The notes beneath the pieces are model-generated. The model did no database searches. It saw only the letters and a program-made list of their open reading frames with translations, and was not told the DNA's origin. Position numbers and translations under genes: made by a program. Shown here one piece after another: positions 8,308-15,345 of a stretch of 64,000 nt of DNA. Every line of letters begins with the position of its first letter. Position 1 is the stretch's first letter. The stretch is from Paenibacillus sp. SC116 (GTDB lineage Bacteria; Bacillota; Bacilli; Paenibacillales; Paenibacillaceae): positions 248,001 through 312,000 of the forward strand of contig NZ_JANIOF010000003.1 of NCBI RefSeq assembly GCF_024733555.1, in the 5' to 3' direction.

Positions 8308-8985
8308 TTATGGCAGATTTATTTTTAGAGAGGGGCGTACGCCGTAACAAGCTAAGTTGACGTTCCCATAACTGCGGATACTGCTGCGAGTACCAACAAA
8401 ATACGCACGCGAAGAATGACTTGTTTGAGTTCTCAGCCACCACCAGGAACAGCCCAATTCTTCTCCGTCCTCGATGATATAATTATCTTTAACTGATTTA
8501 TCGTACACATACAAGTTACATCCGTCGCTCTTTTTTATTTTGGCAAATTCGGTTCCTGTTGCTCCACGTTGGGCACGTAATGGGGCTGCACCGAGTTTGT
8601 CGGTCAGTTCTTGGGCTTCTGCAACACTGAGCAAAAACACCTTATCTTCCGTGTCTGCGCTATCCTCACCATTGTCTGTACAATGTGTAGTCTTAATGAG
8701 CCTCTTCTCGGTGTCGTTGAATGCAGCATTGTAAAACTCATCGTTCAGCCATGTTCGCACATCAGAGTCGCGCCATGTAATATCGGCATTTTCCCGGTAA
8801 TATCGCTTGGAATCCAAAATGTACTCGCTTAGAAGAAATAGCTCGCCATCTGTATGTTGCAGCACTCTCCATTTTATTGGCGCTCTGTCCGCTCCGTCTG
8901 CTGTCTGTGGATAAGTGCCGAATGTAATGAGTTCGCCAGGCTGCGCACTCCGCAGCGTTGTGAAAACTAGATTATCATGTTCCAA
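8308..8985 (-). CDS. DUF6273-type protein
   Basis: A 225-residue soluble protein. It has the features of the DUF6273 domain: an early ITFGTYPQT motif, a central IKWRVLQ...LLSEYILD segment, W-R-S-D-V-R-W-L-N motif, a WWWLR stretch near residue 180 and a GVRPSLKINL end. The family is often found in surface or phage-tail-like contexts but has no established biochemical function. The TTG start is supported by AGGAGGGG 7 bases upstream; there is no signal peptide. It is monocistronic. Confidence 0.7.
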   Translation of the reverse strand: MEHDNLVFTTLRSAQPGELITFGTYPQTADGADRAPIKWRVLQHTDGELFLLSEYILDSKRYYRENADITWRDSDVRTWLNDEFYNAAFNDTEKRLIKTTHCTDNGEDSADTEDKVFLLSVAEAQELTDKLGAAPLRAQRGATGTEFAKIKKSDGCNLYVYDKSVKDNYIIEDGEELGCSWWWLRTQTSHSSRAYFVGTRSSIRSYGNVNLACYGVRPSLKINLP

Positions 8986-9216
8986 TAAAATCCCCTCCTA
9001 TTCGTTTTAATGTAATCGTACAACATGTATGCAAGTGTTAATATAAGGCCTGCATGGGCTTGATTTATCTGCGTAGTAAAATAAGAAGTTTATCAATGTG
9101 CTTTAATGTTCTTATGAAAGGTTTAATGGGAAGCTCGTATAGCTGCAACGTTCTGCATTCTAACTGACTGCTTCCCTCTGTATACTGGTAAAAATGCTAA
9201 TGTGGAGTTGATGCGT

Positions 9217-10110
9217 ATGGTCATTTCACCCCAAATACCGAACTTGCCTTATGTAGAGAAGAATGGCATTAAGTATTTCACCTTAGTGGCGGAGCCTGTG
9301 AGGAGCGAGATCCTTCCGGGCATTTATATGAATGCTTGGGGCTATAATGGGATGTCTCCGGGTCCTACGATTTGTGTGTATCCCGATGATTATGTATGTA
9401 TTCGCGTTTATAATAAGCTGCCTCAGCCGACCAGCGTGCACTGGCATGGGTTAGACGTGCCGAATGTGATGGATGGGGTGCCAGACATTGAACCTTCTCC
9501 ACGCATAGAGCCTGGTCAGTATTTTGATTACCACTTCAAGATTACCAATCCTTCTGGGACACATATGTACCACTCTCATTTTTATACGGTGATGCAGGAT
9601 ATGATGGGGCTGGAAGGGGGACTGATTATTCTCGATCCTAGCGAGTCGAAGCAAGAGGTGCAGCGCGATTATTATTTGATGTTAGGTGCCTTTGCGTTAA
9701 AGAATATCCAGATGGGCGTTCTCCAACCCGGCGTCTATGATATTGATCCGTTTGCTCATAATTCGAATTTTTTTACGTTGAACGGAAGATGCTTTCCATA
9801 CACAGCAGCCCTGCCTGTTTCAAAAGGGGAGCGAGTGCGAATTCGATTCGGCAATATTGGTATGATGAATCATCCGATGCATTTGCATGGTCATCAATTT
9901 TTGGAGACAGCTGTGGATGGGAACTCGATTCCGAAGGACAATCAGCTTCGAAAAAGTACGATCCTCGTACCGTCGGGTACGACAAGAGATCTTGAATTTA
10001 TCGCGGATAATCCGGGGCGATGGCCGCTGCATTGCCATTTTCCACACCATGTGAGCAATAATATGACCTTACCACTTGGAGGTATGACAACGGCAATTGT
10101 ATATGAATAG
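9217..10110 (+). CDS. Two-domain multicopper oxidase (laccase-like)
   Basis: About 297 residues holding all four copper-ligand motifs of multicopper oxidases: HWHG and HMYHSHF in the first cupredoxin domain, HPMHLHGH and HCHFPHHVSNNM in the last. The T1 Cys and an axial Met are present, so a full T1 plus T2/T3 cluster is possible. At under 300 residues it is much shorter than three-domain laccases such as CotA (about 500), so it belongs with two-domain forms. No signal peptide is visible, which also holds for CotA, a spore-coat laccase; whether this one is sporulation-linked is unknown. Start chosen by GTGGAG 9 bases upstream of this ATG; an in-frame ATG lies 6 bases earlier. Confidence 0.85.
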   Translation: MVISPQIPNLPYVEKNGIKYFTLVAEPVRSEILPGIYMNAWGYNGMSPGPTICVYPDDYVCIRVYNKLPQPTSVHWHGLDVPNVMDGVPDIEPSPRIEPGQYFDYHFKITNPSGTHMYHSHFYTVMQDMMGLEGGLIILDPSESKQEVQRDYYLMLGAFALKNIQMGVLQPGVYDIDPFAHNSNFFTLNGRCFPYTAALPVSKGERVRIRFGNIGMMNHPMHLHGHQFLETAVDGNSIPKDNQLRKSTILVPSGTTRDLEFIADNPGRWPLHCHFPHHVSNNMTLPLGGMTTAIVYE

Positions 10111-10144
10111 GGAGCGTTCGCTATCTTTGGCAGCTCGCATATAA

Positions 10145-10180
10145 AAAAGCAGGCTACCTCCTAAGGCAGCCTGCTTTTCT
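10145..10180. terminator. Bidirectional terminator between convergent genes
   Basis: An 11-bp stem AAAAGCAGGCT / AGCCTGCTTTT (10145-10155 with 10168-10178) has A-rich and T-rich flanks on either side, serving both the oxidase gene and the opposing membrane-protein gene. Confidence 0.8.
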
Positions 10181-10196
10181 TTGTACAATCACTAAC

Positions 10197-10673
10197 CTAT
10201 CCCAAATAATTAACAAGTATAAGCAGTAGAATAATAAGGATAGAAAGAAGTAGAAATGGTTTTTTGTCCTTTTTTTGTCGAGCCACCCAAACTCCATAAG
10301 AAAAAATAAGACCAATGCTAGAATAAGCTAATAAAAATTGAAATCCTTCAGGTGAAAAGATAAAGCTAAAGTTGTTAATAGAAAAATAGCCCATTGTAAA
10401 TGGTATTATTGAAACAGGTATAACTCCGATTAAGATAAAGACCACTGTTTGTGACCAAAAATTATATTTCTTCAATAAATGAAGGATAACTACTGCTGTA
10501 GCATAAAGTAATATTCCTACTGTGAAAAAGGCAGGTGCAGTCCAAGTTATTATTTTGCCCAAGCTTTCAGTAACTCTGCCATCGTACATCAATAGATATG
10601 ATATATAAACTAATAATCCGGTTAAATAGCTTGTAATAGCTACCCAAATATAAAATAAGTCCGAACGTTTCAT
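10197..10673 (-). CDS. Small multi-helix membrane protein, first of two paralogues
   Basis: A 158-residue protein with about five hydrophobic helices (near residues 7-28, 40-65, 73-95, 108-128, 138-157) and no catalytic motif that I recognise. It is clearly paralogous to the gene at 21349-21819: both begin MKRSD-FYIWVAIT, share ITWTAPAFFTVGILLY and an FSPEG motif before helix four. AGGAGG lies 8 bases upstream of its ATG. It is more AT-rich than its relative. Function unknown. Confidence 0.75.
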   Translation of the reverse strand: MKRSDLFYIWVAITSYLTGLLVYISYLLMYDGRVTESLGKIITWTAPAFFTVGILLYATAVVILHLLKKYNFWSQTVVFILIGVIPVSIIPFTMGYFSINNFSFIFSPEGFQFLLAYSSIGLIFSYGVWVARQKKDKKPFLLLSILIILLLILVNYLG

Positions 10674-10781
10674 GAAACATCCTCCTATTATTGAGTAGTT
10701 ATTTAAATAAATTATTAAATTATAATATGAGTATTTATTCGTTTTACATATTTAGATATACGCTGATTTAATCTATAAGTT

Positions 10782-10807
10782 TAGAATTACGTATAGCCGT
10801 AATTCTA
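10782..10807. other. 10-bp inverted repeat in a 303-base gap
   Basis: TAGAATTACG and CGTAATTCTA form a perfect 10-bp stem with a 6-base loop. No T-run follows directly, so it is not a clear terminator. It lies between the divergent genes at 10673 and 10977 and could be an operator or cruciform. Nothing else was recognised in 10674-10976. Confidence 0.4.
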
Positions 10808-10976
10808 GCATGACATTTGCGCTAGGTGTTTTTTTAAATGAAGTGGCTGAAATGATTCGTTTCATCGTGTCCATAAACAATATAATAAGCAATTATAGGG
10901 TTGTTAATCCAGTCTGCTGGATCACTTATATAGTAAGCACCGAGATGACGGTGTAACTATAAGGAGGGGATCTTGT

Positions 10977-12023
10977 ATGGCAATTCTACTGAATGATGCA
11001 ACGAAAACCGCGAGAACACCGAATTGGGCACCGAAGGGCAATAGTACGGTAGTTAAAGGCGGTGGCTACGTATTTTACTCGGACAATCCTGAGGCAGTAG
11101 ATTCGACTGACTTGGCCGATGCTGGCAAGTGGCTGAATCGAGATACGGTAACAGGAGCGGGGCTCGTGTATGTATGGCATCACAACAAGACAGGTATTGC
11201 TATTAAGCATGGTTTGACGATCTACAACCCTAATAACTTTGCGATTAAAGTTACCTCCAGCAATAATGGTAGGACGAATCATGCAGGTAATCCTGATTCA
11301 AGTGCGTGGAAGGATTACTTCTCTGGCGCAGGTGCGACCTCTGTTGTCATTAACCCTCTGGCATGGGGAACGATATTCCAAGCGACGATCCCAGCTGGAA
11401 ACAACTTCGGTCTCGTTGCTCGTACGAATGTTACGAATAACAGCACTGGAGTTGCAGCATCTGCGATATTTTATGATCTAGCATGGAATACGAATTCAGG
11501 GGGCGCTGCTGCCTTTGCGAAAAATAAAGGTACGGAAATGAGACGTGGTAAAGGCCCCACTTATTATAATACAATTAATTTTGATACTCTTGCACCGACT
11601 TCAACCAATGGTGTGGCCTACCGAATCTGTGGATCGACAGCGTATCCAGGTATTTTCGGAACCGATGATATTCCATTGGTCACCGATCCTGCGCCAACGA
11701 TTCCGGGACAGAATCAAAATGTAACGGGTCTTTTGGATGGCGGTTATGGACAGCAAATGTCCGTTACGATGAAAGTTAAAAATACGACAACAACGGCTCG
11801 TAAGTTCAGAGTATTTATGGGACGGACGACTGGGTTTTATTCCTTCCCATTTGTAAATATGGCGGGGACATCGGTCTATCACAACTGGGTTGGCGGCGGT
11901 AGCTATGTAGATATGATTGAGACAGCTTCCCTTGCTCCTGGAGCTACTGAAACGGTATCGTTCTTCTTAGTTATACCAGCGATTTCGACGACTCCGTTTG
12001 TGGTTGGGGCTCGAACGATTTAA
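10977..12023 (+). CDS. Beta-rich protein of unknown function
   Basis: A 348-residue protein with a very strong ribosome binding site (AAGGAGGGG). It lacks a signal peptide, membrane helix or cell-wall motif. The sequence is rich in Gly, Thr, Asn and Val with strand-like alternation and looks like two beta-sandwich domains: residues to about 215 with motifs VYVWHHNKTG and YNPNNFAIKVTSSN, then a second half resembling an immunoglobulin-like fold (VTMKVKNTTTTARKFRVF, LAPGATETVSFFLV). I do not recognise the family. It may be a surface or spore-associated structural protein released without Sec, as is also plausible for the giant repeat protein nearby. Confidence 0.7.
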   Translation: MAILLNDATKTARTPNWAPKGNSTVVKGGGYVFYSDNPEAVDSTDLADAGKWLNRDTVTGAGLVYVWHHNKTGIAIKHGLTIYNPNNFAIKVTSSNNGRTNHAGNPDSSAWKDYFSGAGATSVVINPLAWGTIFQATIPAGNNFGLVARTNVTNNSTGVAASAIFYDLAWNTNSGGAAAFAKNKGTEMRRGKGPTYYNTINFDTLAPTSTNGVAYRICGSTAYPGIFGTDDIPLVTDPAPTIPGQNQNVTGLLDGGYGQQMSVTMKVKNTTTTARKFRVFMGRTTGFYSFPFVNMAGTSVYHNWVGGGSYVDMIETASLAPGATETVSFFLVIPAISTTPFVVGARTI

Positions 12024-12044
12024 TAATAAACAGGTTCGTACATG

Positions 12045-12072
12045 ATAGGGGGCGAAAGCCCTCTATTTCTTA
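12045..12072 (+). terminator. Rho-independent terminator after the beta-rich protein gene
   Basis: ATAGGGGGC / GCCCTCTAT (12045-12053 with 12058-12066) closes on a GAAA tetraloop and is followed by TTCTTATTT. Confidence 0.75.
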
Positions 12073-12233
12073 TTTAGCATCAAGCTCGAAAATACGAATA
12101 AGGAGCTCATTCAGTAGTATTGGGGAACATGATTGCTTACATGCTGGGAGCAAAAAATAGTGGGGAAATCTCAAAGAATGACGTGCTTTTTGGGCCAAAT
12201 TGTAGTATACTAAAATAGTAAATGAGAACAAAC

Positions 12234-12256
12234 GATCCCATCGGATCTCTTTTTTT
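12234..12256 (+). terminator. Terminator-like hairpin in the leader of the sigma-factor operon
   Basis: GATCC-CATC-GGATC followed by TCTTTTTTT lies 90 bases upstream of the SigO-like start. Immediately before it is a perfect palindrome TAGTATACTA (12203-12212) that contains a -10-like TATACT. This suggests either a short RNA or an attenuated leader; the remainder of 12067-12345 holds no gene. Confidence 0.5.
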
Positions 12257-12345
12257 CGCATCAAAACAGAACGTACGTTCTAATTTGATTTATGTTTATC
12301 ACCATGCTTCTTACTCGCGATGAAGAAGATAAAGGAGGTATGTGA

Positions 12346-12948
12346 GTGATCAATGAAGAGCAAAGGAACAGGTATGTTCAATTTTCTAGAGTTAATAAAG
12401 TGATTTTTGATGATCGTGTCATGCAAGATTTTTTCTCCCAGGAATCTAATATTGCATTGCTATTATCCACACTGGATGGAGATAGTGTCAGCAAGCAGAA
12501 GTTGGAGGACAATTTCCGTAAGCATTATTTCCGCATTCGATTTGTTAAGTATCTCGTTTCGACGATTAAGTTCTGTGCAATTGATCAGTTTCGAGTCAAC
12601 CAAAGAGTCCAAACGCGCAACCCTCTCATATTTGATCAACCTACAATAGATGACCAGTCTACTGCTACACTGGGTGAACTGCTCTCCGTGCAAGCTGAAC
12701 AATCGACTACCTCAGAGATTTTAAACTCCGAACAATTTAAAGCATGTATCTCCAATGAAGCATTAGAACACGCTTATGTCCAACTTACTCCGCATCAACA
12801 GTTAGTCATTGCATTAGTCTACGGCATGTCCTACAGAGACAATGAGGTAGCCACCACGATGGGAGTATCCCCTCAAGCCGTATGCAAATCTCGTAACGCT
12901 GCTCTTAAGAAAATGAGAACTTTCATTTTAAACAAGGAGGTGAGGTAA
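12346..12948 (+). CDS. SigO-like sigma factor (sigma region 4 protein)
   Basis: A 200-residue protein with a C-terminal sigma-70 region 4 helix-turn-helix (about residues 140-195: LTPHQQLVIALVYGMSYRDNEVA, then a recognition helix with SPQAVCKSRN). The N-terminal half is diverged. In Bacillus subtilis SigO (YvrI) works only with a second small protein, RsoA, that supplies region 2; here a YvrJ-like gene and an RsoA-like gene follow directly, which supports the assignment. The GTG start has AAAGGAGG 7 bases upstream. The next gene starts 1 base after the stop. Target promoters cannot be named from sequence. Confidence 0.65.
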   Translation: MINEEQRNRYVQFSRVNKVIFDDRVMQDFFSQESNIALLLSTLDGDSVSKQKLEDNFRKHYFRIRFVKYLVSTIKFCAIDQFRVNQRVQTRNPLIFDQPTIDDQSTATLGELLSVQAEQSTTSEILNSEQFKACISNEALEHAYVQLTPHQQLVIALVYGMSYRDNEVATTMGVSPQAVCKSRNAALKKMRTFILNKEVR

Positions 12949-12949
12949 T

Positions 12950-13135
12950 ATGAATGAACCAACCCCTTTTCCAGATTTGCTATCGCTTATAGGCCAGGTT
13001 GGATTACCTACGGTTCTGACGGGACATGTATGGAAGCGATTCGATAACAAGTTGGATGTACGTACCGAAACGGTAGCCAATCTATCAAACATGATTTCTA
13101 CTAAAAAGGAGGATAACTATAAACGTGAACGATGA
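12950..13135 (+). CDS. YvrJ-family small protein
   Basis: A 61-residue protein with the YvrJ pattern: an N-terminal LLSLIGQVGLPTVLTGHVWKRF hydrophobic stretch followed by a short charged helix (FDNKLDVRTETVANLSN). YvrJ is a tiny membrane protein encoded with sigO and rsoA in Bacillus; its role is unknown. The hydrophobic stretch here is broken by His/Lys residues, so membrane insertion is less certain. AAGGAGG lies 9 bases upstream of the ATG. Its end overlaps the following RsoA-like start by 11 bases. Confidence 0.6.
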   Translation: MNEPTPFPDLLSLIGQVGLPTVLTGHVWKRFDNKLDVRTETVANLSNMISTKKEDNYKRER

Positions 13136-13388
13136 ATTATTCGATTTAGTAGCACTTGCCCATCGTGGAGATAAAGATGCGATGATGTCGATCATCAATC
13201 GCTTTACTCCTGTCATTAACTCCGTCCGCTGCAAGACCAAGTATGATAGACAGGATGATCTAGTTCAAAATATCATCGAACTCCTCATTAAAAAAATTAT
13301 GGCCTACGATCTGACCACGACATTGGACTTTACCGCATTTTGCAAATTACGAACAGCACACATGCCTGATACAAATGAAAAGATGTGA
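13125..13388 (+). CDS. RsoA-like sigma region 2 partner protein
   Basis: An 87-residue protein resembling sigma-70 region 2 and the HTH_16/RsoA type: LVALAHRGDKDAMMSIINRFTPVIN, then QDDLVQNIIELLIKKI, the helix that in sigma factors touches the RNA polymerase beta-prime clamp. With the region 4 protein two genes upstream it would complete a bipartite sigma factor, as shown for SigO-RsoA in B. subtilis. Start GTG, with AAGGAGG 12 bases upstream, overlapping the YvrJ-like gene. A terminator follows 80 bases after the stop. Confidence 0.6.
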   Translation: MNDELFDLVALAHRGDKDAMMSIINRFTPVINSVRCKTKYDRQDDLVQNIIELLIKKIMAYDLTTTLDFTAFCKLRTAHMPDTNEKM

Positions 13389-13429
13389 TGTTTAGGATGG
13401 TTGATCAACCGTTCTGCTTGTTTTGAACT

Positions 13430-13891
13430 TTAATAGCGTGAGGGTGATTCAAATGACGCATGTAATAGAAGCCTTAGGGGGGCCCTGAGGCTTCTTTGTT
13501 GTGCTCCGGAGTGTGACTCCTTTTCTCTTCCTGTGGGATACAAAACATATGATATTTCATTAATATAGGGATGAACGATTAATTCAGTGCCATCTTGTTT
13601 TTGGTAAACGTAGACGACTCCAATACTTTGTTCCTCGACTAAGTTCCAACCGTGTATATGAAACTGTCTCTCATAACGATTAGACAAGCCCTCCCATTCT
13701 CTAATACCTTTTAGTGAATAAGTGAAAGTCGTTCCATTGCCATTTTTCTTTGCTTCCTTTAAAACGGCTTTGTTCGGTATGGGGAATCCTTCTCTGGTCA
13801 TCGAGTAACTAAAATAGGTTTCATACACATAGTAAGAACCGACAGCTAGCGCGATAGATATCAGAACTGCAGCGGGCCATTTTTTCATCAT
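13430..13891 (-). CDS. Small membrane-anchored or secreted protein of unknown function
   Basis: About 153 residues with an N-terminal hydrophobic segment (KWPAAVLISIALAVGSYYVYETYF) that may be an anchor or signal, then a small soluble domain (FPIPNKAVLKEAKKNGNGTTFTY ... VVYVYQKQDGTELIVHPY). I do not recognise the family. Four nearby Met codons compete as start; the one at 13891 best fits AAGGA 10 bases upstream. The last 25 residues (QQRSLRAPLRLLL...) are encoded across the terminator hairpin of the convergent sigma operon, so this tail is probably not conserved. Confidence 0.5.
   Translation of the reverse strand: MMKKWPAAVLISIALAVGSYYVYETYFSYSMTREGFPIPNKAVLKEAKKNGNGTTFTYSLKGIREWEGLSNRYERQFHIHGWNLVEEQSIGVVYVYQKQDGTELIVHPYINEISYVLYPTGREKESHSGAQQRSLRAPLRLLLHASFESPSRY
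13468..13499 (+). terminator. Terminator of the SigO/YvrJ/RsoA-like operon
   Basis: GAAGCCTTAGGG / CCCTGAGGCTTC (13468-13479 with 13483-13494) is followed by TTTGTT. It lies inside the 3' coding end of the opposing gene. A near copy of the GAAGCCTTAG / AGGCTTCTTTGT core recurs at 14170-14200. Confidence 0.65.
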
Positions 13892-14169
13892 AATCATCAT
13901 TTCCTTCGTATTAAATTTATGAAGTGGAATAGGGTAGATGATGATGCTCTATGGATGTAAAGGGGGCTGTCCTTTTCTGTTATATAGTTAATGCTTCAGA
14001 CGTGAAGTGCGAAAGAATTGTTTCGCATAGACGACGATCACGACAAAAGTTATTGAGATACAAACATGTTCCTCTATATAGAATAGCGTGCCATAAAACA
14101 ATATCGTTGGGGCTGCTTTATCATCGCTCGTGTTGTTCTGGAGTAGGGGTGACCGTATGGAGAATAGGT

Positions 14170-14200
14170 AGAAGCCTTAGTATGTACTAAGGCTTCTTTG
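14170..14200 (+). terminator. Terminator-like hairpin, near copy of the one at 13468
   Basis: AGAAGCCTTAGTA / TACTAAGGCTTCT forms an almost perfect 13-bp stem followed by TTGTC. No credible + strand gene ends just upstream (13900-14169 holds none), so it may be left over from a duplication or may serve the opposing DJ-1 gene, which ends 30 bases away. Confidence 0.5.
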
Positions 14201-14229
14201 TCATGTTTATTTCGTGTAAATAGGATAGA

Positions 14230-14748
14230 CTAACGCAACGCCTCGACCAAGCTGTGGCCAAATGCTTTTGCGCCGTCTGGGCCATCACTAGTAATAATAT
14301 CGTTGTGCGCAACGACATGCTCAGAGACATATTCGACATTGTTATTTTTCAATGCGTTGATCATTACATCGACGGGATAACAAGTAGCTGCTCGTCCAGC
14401 AAGCAAGCCTGTCTCCGCGATAGATACAGAACCAGCGCAAATACCTGCTACGAGTACTTGCTGCTCATGGGCTTGTTTCAAGAATGCAAGAAGTGTTTCA
14501 TTGCCCCAAAGGTGATCAATTGTACCAGAACCACCGATTACAGCCACAGCGTCATATTGGTTAGCAGCAACATCTGAGAAGATAACCTCAGCGTTCACTT
14601 TTCCTTCGTAGTCACCTGTAATTTCACCAACTACTGTACTAGCGATTGTGACTTCTACGCCTGCTTGCTCCAATATTTCTTGCGGGTGAAAACATTCATC
14701 TTCATTAAAACGCTCGGGTGGTATAATAAACAATACTTTTTTATTCAT
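14230..14748 (-). CDS. DJ-1/PfpI family protein
   Basis: A 172-residue class I glutamine-amidotransferase-like protein with the nucleophile elbow AGICAGSV (Cys104), the acid residue in the early PPERFNEDE region and YDAVAVIGGSGT before it. Relatives act as glyoxalase III, protein deglycase, chaperone or cysteine peptidase; the exact activity cannot be told. The gene is divergent from an HxlR-type regulator that has a conserved sensing Cys, which suggests induction by reactive electrophiles. AGGAGG stands 9 bases before the ATG. Confidence 0.85.
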   Translation of the reverse strand: MNKKVLFIIPPERFNEDECFHPQEILEQAGVEVTIASTVVGEITGDYEGKVNAEVIFSDVAANQYDAVAVIGGSGTIDHLWGNETLLAFLKQAHEQQVLVAGICAGSVSIAETGLLAGRAATCYPVDVMINALKNNNVEYVSEHVVAHNDIITSDGPDGAKAFGHSLVEALR

Positions 14749-14790
14749 GTGTAATTCCTCCTAGGTGTGAATGTATGGTTATAAGATTAC

Positions 14791-14801
14791 TTACACTGTA
14801 A
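14791..14801. promoter_or_regulatory. Palindrome TTACACTGTAA in the DJ-1/HxlR intergenic region
   Basis: TTAC-ACT-GTAA is a perfect palindrome 43 bases upstream of the DJ-1-type start, on its promoter side. Together with the inverted repeat at 14844-14863 it is a plausible second HxlR operator. Confidence 0.35.
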
Positions 14802-14843
14802 CGTCGATTTCTCAAACTGTGAAGAATGCACTATTTTGTGCGG

Positions 14844-14863
14844 AAGTTACCTGTAGGTTACTT
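14844..14863. promoter_or_regulatory. Candidate HxlR operator
   Basis: AAGTTACC-TGTA-GGTTACTT is an inverted repeat with 7 of 8 positions matching, 30 bases upstream of the HxlR-type start. Spacing and TTAC/GTAA content resemble binding sites of YodB/HxlR-type repressors. Confidence 0.45.
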
Positions 14864-14893
14864 TTGCGTAGGACAAGGAGTTAACGAGCATCG

Positions 14894-15280
14894 ATGTCAG
14901 ATACATTACGTGAAGAAATTAAACAGAAAATACTTAACGGCGATTTTAACTGTGAAAAAGAATTGACGTTATCCATTTTGAGCGGCAAATGGAAAGTCGT
15001 TATTTTGTGGCATTTAGGTGTAGAGGGACCTCATCGCTTTAGTGATTTGCAGAAGCTGTTCCCGAAAATCTCGCACAAAATATTAACGAACCAGTTGCGT
15101 GAGCTGATTGAAGATGGGATCGTTCATCGTGAGGTGTATCCTGAATCTCCGCCGAAAGTCGAGTACTCGATGACAGAGCTAGGTATGACGATTTTGCCTA
15201 TCGTTGAAATGATGTATGACTGGGGCAAGAAGCGGATGAACAAGATTAAGCAAGAAATCGGAACGCTTGATAGTGAATAG
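14894..15280 (+). CDS. HxlR-family transcriptional regulator
   Basis: A 128-residue winged-helix protein with the HxlR core [41 protein letters not shown] and the wing [17 protein letters not shown]. Cys20 lies at the position just before the first helix ([18 protein letters not shown]), the place of the redox- or quinone-sensing Cys in many YodB/HypR/QorR-type members. The neighbouring divergent DJ-1 gene is the likely target. The ribosome binding site AAGGAG is 13 bases upstream, rather distant. Confidence 0.85.
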   Translation: MSDTLREEIKQKILNGDFNCEKELTLSILSGKWKVVILWHLGVEGPHRFSDLQKLFPKISHKILTNQLRELIEDGIVHREVYPESPPKVEYSMTELGMTILPIVEMMYDWGKKRMNKIKQEIGTLDSE

Positions 15281-15285
15281 CCCCC

Positions 15286-15341
15286 AAAAAAGAGAGAACA
15301 TGTCTCGCACCAGCGAAATGGAGCAGGACATGTTCTTTGTT
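15286..15341. terminator. Bidirectional terminator between HxlR and the giant repeat-protein gene
   Basis: AGAACATGTC / GACATGTTCT (15295-15304 with 15327-15336), flanked by six A on the left (a T-run for the minus strand) and TTGTTGTG on the right. Confidence 0.75.
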
Positions 15342-15345
15342 GTGT

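Noticed and set aside
12346..13388. Prophage remnant (late sigma factor and holin-like protein)
   Set aside because: The small hydrophobic protein could suggest a holin, but order and motifs fit SigO/YvrJ/RsoA better and no phage structural gene is near.
13951..14190. 79-codon frame between the small secreted protein and DJ-1 genes
   Set aside because: Arg/Cys-rich random composition, no ribosome binding site, and it runs into the terminator-like hairpin at 14170.
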